Source of the DNA: Parietaria judaica
Taxonomy: Eukaryota > Streptophyta > Magnoliopsida > Rosales > Urticaceae
Assembly: GCA_954871525.1 (NCBI GenBank)
Contig: OX940863.1
Span: forward strand, 37,496,501 to 37,560,500
Direction of reading: 5' to 3'
DNA length: 64,000 bases
The notes under the pieces are model-generated. The model was not told the origin of the DNA. It was given only the letters and a program-made list of their open reading frames with translations, and made no database searches. The position numbers and the translations under genes were made by a program. This document shows, piece after piece, positions 56,045 to 64,000 of this stretch; the stretch's first letter is position 1, and every line of letters starts with the position of its first letter.

Positions 56045-56892
56045 TCAAAATACAGAAGCGATACTCTCGACGTGCTCATGGACACGAGGTACGCGAATTT
56101 GGTGTTGCTGCTTCCATTCTGTCTTCCACCAGTGGACAATCTCCGGCATCTCTGCTACCATATTAAAGTCCGCCTGCTCCGCGTCGAGGAAAAGCACCTC
56201 GTCCCGTAAGTCGACGAAAACAAATGTTTCATTCTTAGACTGGTTTCCTGGCACTGTTACGATCCAAAAAGAGGCACGAAGAACCCCGTCCGCCGTGTCC
56301 GATACCCATTCCTCTGGCCGTAAGCCATGCTCTCGATCCCGCTTTTGTCGAGCACTTGCACGCATACGAACGGATGATCCCGCTTACCGAGGCACAAGCG
56401 GACGACCTAGTAGTCGTTGCTCGCAATGTTGAATCGGAAACCTAACACCAAATAGATGCCCTCGAACTCGGGTAAATATGATGGTGGAATCGAAAAATAT
56501 CTCACCTGTCGAGTCGCCGGATTGCAAACCACCAGTCGCGTAACGTTGTCCCACCAGAGTCTCAGGCAGACCAAGCCGTTGGAGGAGCCCACCATCATCA
56601 GAAGGAGGTTTGCGGGGTTGAGAACCGTAACATCAATTCTCAGCACCATTTTGCTGTTTATTAGCATTAGTATAAACTGTTCCATCCGCCGTTTAGCGAT
56701 GGCAATCAGAACTGGCCCGTTTTTGGCCTACTGACAGATTCGGTGAGCGTTAATAAACGACTCATCCCGAGATATACAATCCCGCTAGGTTTTGGAGACG
56801 CTCTTGAATCTCATCAGAGATTTTGCCGGTAATTCTGCTAGGATTTTGGAGAAGACGACCTCTTGAGAAAGAATATCCGAAGTGTTTTCCAT
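56045..56892 (-). pseudogene. F-box/FBA-type protein pseudogene
   Basis: From ATG 56892-56890 the minus strand reads an F-box start (VFSKILAELPAKSLMRFKSV), then NGLVCLRLWWDN, VCNPATRQVRYFSIPPS and VLGFRFNIASNDY. These are typical of the F-box-associated (FBA) domain of SCF substrate receptors. It is broken: TAG codons follow SVSKT (expected Trp), precede AKNGP (near 56730) and follow SNDY (near 56409, expected Lys). A frameshift between about 56365 and 56280 is needed to reach the last ORF (56365-56045, WVSDTADGVLRASFW). It lies between the CCGCGGC clusters, so it may be a gene captured by a transposon or one invaded by it. Confidence 0.75.
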
Positions 56893-57960
56893 TGTAATTT
56901 TTGAAGAGAAAAGAGAGGCTGATCGTTGATCAGAGAGAGATGGCTGCCCTATCTTTATACACTCGCGACGTATGGAATCACAAACCACGGCTTGAACTGA
57001 ATTAGTTCATGGGGTTTTCAGCTTTCTTCATGCTTGGGACACGTGTCTGTAGGTTATTGACTTTAGTTTAGGGTTTTCTAGTTCATTCAATCCATCGCGT
57101 CGTCGAGGCCTGAGTCAATCTTAATTGTTATGTGATAAAGGGCTAGATTTGTCATCAATTTTCACTATTCCCGGAGTTTATCATCATTAGGGTTATTTAA
57201 TCCCATTTAATATCTCGATAGCCATCATTGGTGGCCATTTTGAGGATCGGCGCAGTTTTATAGTTGACAAAATTGGCGTATTCACTATCGAGGCGCGGCA
57301 ATGTTCATCGATTTATAAAGAATATATGATCAAAGCCGCGGCGTATCAGTGGTTAGGGTTTCAAATAGTAATATTATGTATGCATGGTGGTTAAATAATT
57401 AGGAGCGTCGCAGCCACGACAAAGTCTATCGCCACCAAGCGACAATGCAAGGACCTCAAAGAGTACCGGTGCGTTAATTAAATTGTTATACGGTATTAAT
57501 TATGTTTAAAATTTGTTTCATTAATATTATGTGTGCATGCTTGTTAAATAACACTATTATTAAATATATATAGTTGTTGACTTATTGCTTAAGACACATG
57601 TGGCTCGAAGAAAACTTGTATTGGGAAATAATGGAAAAAGAAAAACCACGAATATGTTGAGAGTTAAAAAAAGTAAAGGATATAAAGGTAAAAAAAAATA
57701 GCGGTGAAATTTGATGCAGAGTTGCAACAAAGGGGAAAGGTTAGTAGCGTGCTCATGAGCTACATTGGTGAAATCTCCGAACGCAACAAAAAAGCGTGAG
57801 CACAAGTCGAATACCCGTCTAGAGGAGGTCGAGCCGGATACCGAGTACTCGATCAAAAACATGTAAGTCATAAAAAATAATTTTAGTCATCACAATTTTA
57901 TATTTTAATTTTGGAACGGATTTTTCACTTGTCTTTTACTTTGACGAAACTGGAGAATTG

Positions 57961-58374
57961 ACTTCTCGGTCTAAGTTATGGGTGGAGATGAGAACAATCA
58001 AAGACGGGAAACTAAAGGATCCTAGTTTAGAACCGATCAAATGTAGCCGATGTTCCGATCCTAAAGAGGAATTCATTAGGAAGTATCACGGGGACGAAGA
58101 AAGAGCGATTGACTACGATGGGATATTACCGGGTTTTAACATGTTGGCCATGTATGCCAACACACATTTACTGAAACGTAAACACAACTCCATTGATGTC
58201 CAAAAGCCCGGTAATGAATCTTTCGATGACGTCGTACGTTTATATCATGATGATGTATACGATTTTGTGAATTTTCATGAATTTAACATATCATGGATCC
58301 ATGTTTGCCAAAGTTATGTAGTTTTTTCCAATTGTTATTATTTTTCTTTTTTATTGAAATTCCATGATAATTGA
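57961..58374 (+). pseudogene. Possible En/Spm (Transposase_24-like) remnant
   Basis: The frame starts SRSKLWVEMRTIKDGKL, similar to the ELW...T.KDG motif of the plant En/Spm-associated Transposase_24 domain. The remainder (DEERAIDYDGILPGFNML and beyond) is not recognised. No upstream exon could be joined confidently. Confidence 0.3.
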
Positions 58375-58773
58375 TTTGATGCAATTATAACATTCTTTAT
58401 GCAGTTACTTATACGACAAAATGACAGAATAATAAAATCGAATTATTCCATTACTTGTACCCGGGGTCGACAATTTTATAATAAAATTGAATTCGGTTAT
58501 TTTAACGCCGAATTTGGAGGTCGGTGATTTTATAATAAAATCAAACTTGGTGATATAATAACTCCGACTTTGGTGATAATAAGTCTGACCTCGGAGAGAT
58601 TAACTCCGACTTCAGGAAACAATATATCCGAATTCGATGATGTTATTACCGATTTTTACGCTAATTGAATGTGCTTCTTTGTTTATTTCTTATTCAGCAA
58701 CGGGCATTAAGACAGTGGGTCAACGATATCTCCTAAACACGACATGTATTATAACCTTTGAAAGGTTAATTTT

Positions 58774-60888
58774 TGTAAAGCTCTTAATATATATACAATA
58801 TATATTATATATATAAAAAAAGGGAATGTCAGTAAAAGAATGAATTCCCCCCCCCCTTTATTTTCTTCCCGTAGCTCTCTCCCTCCCTCTCTTTCTCTCT
58901 CTATATTTCTTCTCTCCTCCCTCAATTGGTCAAAGCTTCATAACTCCGTCACCGGAGCTCCATTCGATGTGATCTTGGTACCGCCGGAGAGCTCTCGAGA
59001 AGGCGAATGTGTTGATAGGCATATGTTGGCCGGAGGTTGTTTCATTTGGCCGGAATAATTGCCGGAAGGTACGGTTTTAAAACTCTAGATCTTTTTAATT
59101 TCGGGTTGATTTTGAGAAATCTAACACCGGAATCATGTTCACGAAGCCTATTAGAGTCCGTTGGAGGTACCACCTCGCCGTCGCCGCCGTCGACCGCCGC
59201 CGCCAGCCGCCGTCATCATTTTCCGATCTCAAAATTTATTGAGGGGTTTTGAAGCCCTCGTCGAGGAGATCGAAAGCCCTCGATCGGAATTGTCATCGGA
59301 CTCTCGGTAAGCCCGAATTTCCTTGCCCTAGTTTCTGATTTTAGATGATCAAATGAGGTGTGTTCTCGGCCTTGATTGATGAAATTGACTTCGCCATTGT
59401 GTTTAGAACAGTCGAATTAAGCTAGGGGAAGTGTTAAATTGTCGAATTGATGCCCGTTTTGCTGCCTCGTTTCGCGTGCCCGACGGGAATTCGGCCCGGA
59501 TTAAATTTTAGTGTATCAGGTTTTCAATTGACAATTTGAATTCCAATCTTAGTAACATTTGACTTATGGATGATATCGGTGTTATACTTGGCGCAGATAG
59601 TCGTCCCGTGGTCGCCTCGAAGACCGTGCTGCCCGAACCATTCATTTTGAATAGTTCAACAGATCCCGAAGTGTCTGATCATCGATCTCAGGGCCAAGAC
59701 GATCCCATATCTTTGACTAGTTAGTCGATCGATCAAAGTTCCACGATTTGAGGTACGGGCTATTACCTTTTCTCGCTATTAAAAATGAACGTAGAAACCA
59801 ACGTTTTAATGAAGATTGAACCAGATAGGTTAAAATTGAAATTAATAAAATATTGTTTTAATTAAAAGGTAAAAGTTAATATCGTGATTGTCGTCGCTTG
59901 ATAGCGAGGTTGGATACCAGGTATGGTTGCATCGGATTGATGCTCGTTATTATATTTATGTTTATGGTTACGTCGGTATGACGTGTGATGATATGGTACC
60001 CGCTTCGGGCGGATGATGATTATTATGATATGGTACCCGCTTTGGGCGGATGAGCTGCTGACGAGCAGCTGGCTACTGCGCAGTAGGCCGGATATGATTA
60101 TAGATGTGGATATGATTGGTGACCCAAAAGTCAACATTTTGACCCATGGCGAACTGGCCGTCTTTGGTGGTGATTAGGATCCCGAGTCGAGGGCGAGTTA
60201 CGGTTAGGGACTTCTAGTCCACCTGTGCTCGTGCCTTGAGGACTCGATGGGATATAGTGGAGTAAAGGCGCGAGCTGACTCGGCATGGACCACCAAAATG
60301 ATTTGACTTTGGTGGAGAATGTTTATTAATTTATTTCATTGTTGAAAATGGTTAAAATGATAATAAAATCATTTTATGATGACGTTTAATTTATTTAATT
60401 GGAATTTGATTAATAAGGGTTCGGTAAAGATAATTGGTAATAGATTCCCTACTGAGCGTGTGGTGCTCACCCCTTCCATATACATCTTTTCCTTCTAGTT
60501 ACAGGTGGTGCTCAGTGTCAGATCCCAAACGAGGATTAGTCGATTTGGGAAGGTCCACGTGTTGATTTTGGCTACCCGTATCTAGTGATCGTCGAGGTGA
60601 ATTCCGTGTTTGTGTCGATCTTTTATCTAGGACATGTAATGGGATTAAATGAGGGATGTTTGTGATGGTGGTACTTTGTAATTATCGTTTTATGGTGTTG
60701 TATAAATTGTGGTCGTTGATGTTTGTATTGTCGTTTTAAGTCCCATGCGCAGGAACTATGTGTTTATCGATGTGGATGTTGAATATTCAACGGTGTCATT
60801 TATTTTGATGATGTGTAATTGACCGGTAAAAGTTTGAAAATTCATTGTTTTTGTTTTATTCTACTAACCCCCATTTAGGGGCGTTACA
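58774..60888 (+). repeat. 5' LTR of the gypsy element
   Basis: The 3' end (GGGGCGTTACA) is fixed by the adjoining primer site. The 5' end is inferred from the complementary TGTAA start. A TATA-rich tract lies at 58786-58822. Near 59990-60060 there is a doubled ATATGGTACCCGCTT.GGGCGGATGA segment. Confidence 0.6.
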
Positions 60889-60891
60889 GTT

Positions 60892-60903
60892 TGGTATCAG
60901 AGC
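60892..60903 (+). other. Primer binding site (initiator Met tRNA type)
   Basis: TGGTATCAGAGC lies three bases after the LTR end. It is the standard plant primer site. Confidence 0.85.
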
Positions 60904-61029
60904 CTAGGTTACGACACCTAGGGTACAACACCATAAATTTATTTATTTTCTTGAGGTGTTTTGGTCGTGTTTTATTTTGTATCACCATCCTTACTCCTGA
61001 CATTTTAAATCTTTTTACAGTTGATCAAC

Positions 61030-62337
61030 ATGGTCCGGAATTCCCGAAATACCCCTGATACGCGTCCCCCGTTCGATTTTGATCAAATGGTCGCTGTATT
61101 CTAAGCCATGCAGCAAGCAGCACAACCACGGGATCATGCGGCCAGAAAGAGGAGAACCTTTGGAGAGTTCATGAACCAATCCCCTCCGAAGTTTGAAGGA
61201 TTCCCTGATCCTGCCACTGCTGAAAGATGGTTGGAGTTGGTTAAGAAAAAGTTTGAGGTGCTTGATATTCCGACCGAATACCGTGTTAGTTTTGCCACTT
61301 ATCTTTTTGAGGGCCCAGCGGCCCAATGGTGGAAATTGTACCAGGAAGACACCGGGGTTAATGAACCGAGATGGTCAAACTTTGTTTCGGCGTTTTTGGC
61401 GTACTATGTTCCAGAGGACTATCGTCTGGGCAAGATATACGAGTTCTCCCAGTTGACTCAAGGGAGTATGAAAGTTGCAGAGTATCAGGCAAAGTTTGTC
61501 GAGTTGTCGCGATATAACCCGGATGTTGTGGCTAACCCTGCAGCTAGAATAGTGAAGTTCCGGCAAGGACTTTGACAGCGGATTCGTGAGACCTTGGCGC
61601 CATTGCGGTTTTCTGATTTCTCAAAACTTGTCGTTTCAGCTAAAAACACCGAAGCCGAGCAAAATCGTAATTATCAGGCAAGACAGAGAGGCTCTGAGAC
61701 GAGAGACAGGAAAACAGACAAGAAACGCAAGAGTTACAATCAGGGTTCCTATAGTAGCGGATCGAGCGCTAGTTCAGGTTCTGGTTCATCTGGCAGTCGG
61801 AGATACTCGCCTTATGGTACTTGTCACCTCTGCGGGCAGCCAGGCCACTACAAACGCGATTGTCCGTTTTCACAGCAACAATTCCAACCACAGATATCTC
61901 ACACCCAACCTATTGGGACCCAGAGTTTCTACTCGCCAGGTGGTGCGAATCAGAATTGTCCTTTGTCAAACTAGAGTCCTATACCCAACCAGTCGATGGG
62001 GTTTCAGCCTCGAGGTTTCGCTCCACAGAGACCTCAAGGGTTTGGGTTTCCTTCTGGTCAGACTACACCAGTCGCTGCATCGTCGTCAGGCAGTCACAAT
62101 AATTTTCGCCCTTAAGTGAGTGGTGGCTCAGGCGAAGGACAGAATAGAAGTGCCAGAGCACAGTCGAGCAGAAACAAAGGGAAAGGAAAATCCTATGCCG
62201 TTACAGGTGTCGAGGCACAGGGAAAAAAAGTCGTTGATGGTATGATTCTTGTTTCTAACTGTTTATCTCGTGTATTATTTAATACCGGGGTATCACATTC
62301 TTTTATATCGGCGAATCTTGCGTCATCTTTGGGTTAG
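61030..62337 (+). pseudogene. Retrotransposon gag-protease region, interrupted by stops
   Basis: One frame from ATG 61030 contains TAA 61102, TGA 61573, TAG 61972, TAA 62113 and TAG 62335. It holds the plant gypsy gag domain (FEGFPDPATAERWLE, AAQWW, FLAYYVPEDYR) and a CCHC zinc knuckle CHLCGQPGHYKRDC (61822-61863). It ends in an aspartic protease start where the usual DTG is NTG (Asn codon 62281-62283), removing the catalytic Asp. The Gag protein would package element RNA. This copy cannot make it whole. Confidence 0.88.
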
Positions 62338-62387
62338 ATATCGAGGCATGCACTGTTCCGTTAGAGTTATCTAGTTCGATAGGGGGA

Positions 62388-64000
62388 GTGTCTGAGGTTT
62401 CAGTGATTTGCAGGTCATGTAAGCTCATCATCGAGGAGGGAAAATTCAAAGCAGACATGTTAATCCTTCCTATGACTGAGTTTGATGTAATATTGGGAAT
62501 GGATTGGTTGTCTAAGTATCGTGCTATAGTGGATTGCTACAGGAGACATGTCACCTTCAGAAAGAAAGATGGACAAGTTATCGAATATCAGGCCAAGAGT
62601 GGAATATGGCCCCATAACTCTATCTTAAAGTCTCTTCTTGGTGGAAAGAGGAATCTTGAAGGGTCGGGAGTTATTTGTGCTATCGAAGATGTTGGGGAAA
62701 GTGCCTTAAACCCGTACACCCTCATAGTACAAGATTTTGAGGATGTGTTTCCATCGGAGCTTCCGGGACTCCCTCTAGAACGTGAGATTGAGTTCGGCAT
62801 TGACTTAGTTCCTGGGAGTTCTCCGATCTCTATGACTCCTTACCGTATGGCTCCAGCAGAATCGGCAGAATTGAGGAAGCAATTAGACGACTTGTTAAGT
62901 AAAGGGTTTATCAAACAGAGTACATCTCCGTGGGGAGAGCCGGTCCTATTTGCTAAGAAAAGCGATGGTAGTTTACGCCTTTGTGTGGACTACAGACAGC
63001 TCAACAAGGTAACGATTAAGAACAAATACCCTTTACCGCGCATTGATGACTTATTCGACGAATTGGGAGGATGCAAATACTTCTCAAAGATAGACTTGCG
63101 GTCGGGTTACCACCAGTTGAGGATTCGAGATGCCGACACCCCGAAAAACAGCGTTCCGTACACGATATTGGCACTTTGAGTTCACGGTTATGCCTTTTGG
63201 TTTAACGAACACTCCAGCGGCGTTTATGGACTTGATGAATAGAATTTTCCGACCATACTTGGATCGATTCGTTGTTGTCTTTATTGACGACATACTTATC
63301 TATTCAAGAACCTTAGAAGAACACGCGAAACATTTGCGAATTGTTTTACAGACCTTGCGGGACCATCGTCTATACGCGAAGAACGAAAAATGTGAATTCT
63401 GGATGACAGAGGTGAAGTTCTTCGGCCACGTGATCTCGCAGGAAGGTATTGCCGTAGACCCGTCAAAGATTGAAGCTATTTTGAATTGGAGGCAACCAAG
63501 AAATGTGGCAGAAGTCCGAAGCTTCCTAGGGCTTGCGGGCTATTACAGGAAGTTCGTGGAGAATTTTTCGAAAATTTCCACGCCCCTAAGCAAGCTCACC
63601 AGAAAAGACGTTCAGTTAAGTTGGGATGATAGATGTGAAGAGTCTTTTTTTAGAGTTGAAACGACGATTGACGAGTGCTCCTGTCCTTGTTGTTCCCAAT
63701 GTAGATGAAGTGTTTATAGTGTATACGGATGCGTCTCGAAGTGGACTAGGTTGTGTGCTCATGCAACAAGGGAAAGTGGTGTCATATGGTTCTAGGCAGT
63801 TAAAGCCGCATGAACAAAATTATCCTACCCACGACTTGGAGCTAGCAGTAGTGATATTTGCACTCAAAATCTGGCGTTGTCATCTTTACGGCTCAAGATT
63901 TGAGATATTCACTGATCATCAAAGTCTCAGGTATTTGTTCACGCAGAGAGACTTGAATCTACGACAACGAAGATGGGTGGAGTATATGGAAGATTATGAT
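62388..64000 (+). pseudogene. Retrotransposon protease-end, reverse transcriptase and RNase H, frameshifted
   Basis: The frame 62388-63179 has [13 protein letters not shown] (end of protease) and the first RT motifs ([35 protein letters not shown]). A frameshift near 63141-63150 moves reading to 63130-63708, with [13 protein letters not shown] and the RT active site FIDDILIY (Asp-Asp codons 63286-63291). A second shift in a T run near 63645 leads to RNase H (YTDAS at about 63723, [16 protein letters not shown]), which continues to the window end. Integrase would lie beyond. All motifs fit Ty3/gypsy order. Confidence 0.9.

Larger units (their letters stand above)
54848..58400. mobile_element. 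Probable CACTA-derived region rich in CCGCGGC motifs
   Basis: ACTAGTACAAATAG at 54848 resembles the CACTAGTACAAAA start of plant CACTA elements. CCGCGGC or close variants recur at least 12 times between 54944 and 55850 and again near 57290-57404. They flank a broken F-box gene, like the subterminal repeats of CACTA elements. A frame at 57961-58374 may be a Transposase_24-type remnant. The right end and the 3-bp duplication were not found, so the extent is a guess. Confidence 0.35.
58774..64000 (+). mobile_element. Ty3/gypsy LTR retrotransposon, 5' part, decayed
   Basis: An LTR of about 2.1 kb (start near TGTAAAGC at 58774, end GGCGTTACA at 60888) is followed by an initiator-tRNA primer site. 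Then come gag, protease, reverse transcriptase and RNase H in the gypsy order, running off the window. Several in-frame stops and at least three frameshifts disable it. The right LTR is outside the window, so age and target duplication cannot be judged. Confidence 0.9.

Overview
The window is nuclear DNA from a flowering plant, most likely a eudicot. The evidence is GT-AG spliced plant gene families (a SIAMESE-type CDK inhibitor, a pectin acetylesterase), AT-rich intergenic DNA, and dense nested plant transposons: hAT, Helitron, Mutator, CACTA-like and LTR elements. Species cannot be named from the sequence. Only three host genes look intact. They are a single-exon SIAMESE-RELATED CDK inhibitor (5266-5802, +), a 12-exon pectin acetylesterase (22122-27696, +) and a 6-exon plant gene of unknown function (42322-44943, +). 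No rRNA, convincing tRNA or CRISPR array was seen.

Layout. 1-1930: minus-strand LTR element fragment with a 575-bp LTR and an initiator-tRNA-type primer site. 2699-4235: a hAT deletion derivative and a foldback. 5113-5802: the CDK inhibitor. 7119-9300: two small hAT elements and an LTR-like fragment. 9592-11046: degenerate LTR-like DNA. 11047-20672: a complete 9.6-kb LTR element with 761-bp LTRs that I count as differing at five positions, and TCAGC target duplications. It has no gag-pol. It carries an F-box/SKIP14-like ORF in sense followed by a 3'UTR-like stretch and 25 A, two tandem-repeat arrays, and large antisense ORFs resembling the 'putative gypsy-type transposase' (PF04195) family. 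20891-21710: an Ac-like hAT derivative.

22122-27696: pectin acetylesterase, with a third Ac-like derivative in intron 7 and a foldback in intron 10. A 4.46-kb non-autonomous Helitron (27736-32196) begins 40 bp after its stop codon. 32909-37274: a decayed hAT element with perfect 8-bp target duplications. 37300-41840: LTR-like DNA, a GGTATTAAA-ended element, a DUF1985 fragment and a foldback MITE. 42322-44943: the unknown gene. 45980-47158: a relative of the 39-kb element split by a nested hAT. 47330-51789: a second copy of the 32.9-kb hAT family in the opposite orientation, with an apparently intact two-exon 823-aa transposase. 51905-53079: a Mutator-like element holding fragments of at least two host genes (geranylgeranyl diphosphate synthase-like and probably PEX22-like), i.e. 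a Pack-MULE.

54300-58400: an LTR-like fragment, then a region rich in CCGCGGC motifs around a broken F-box gene, probably CACTA-derived. 58774-64000: a Ty3/gypsy element (LTR, primer site, gag, protease, reverse transcriptase, RNase H) cut by the window edge and disabled by several stops and frameshifts.

The features best worth follow-up are the gag-pol-less LTR element with a captured F-box mRNA-like segment, the gene-carrying Mutator element, and the intact hAT with duplicated, conserved intronic blocks.
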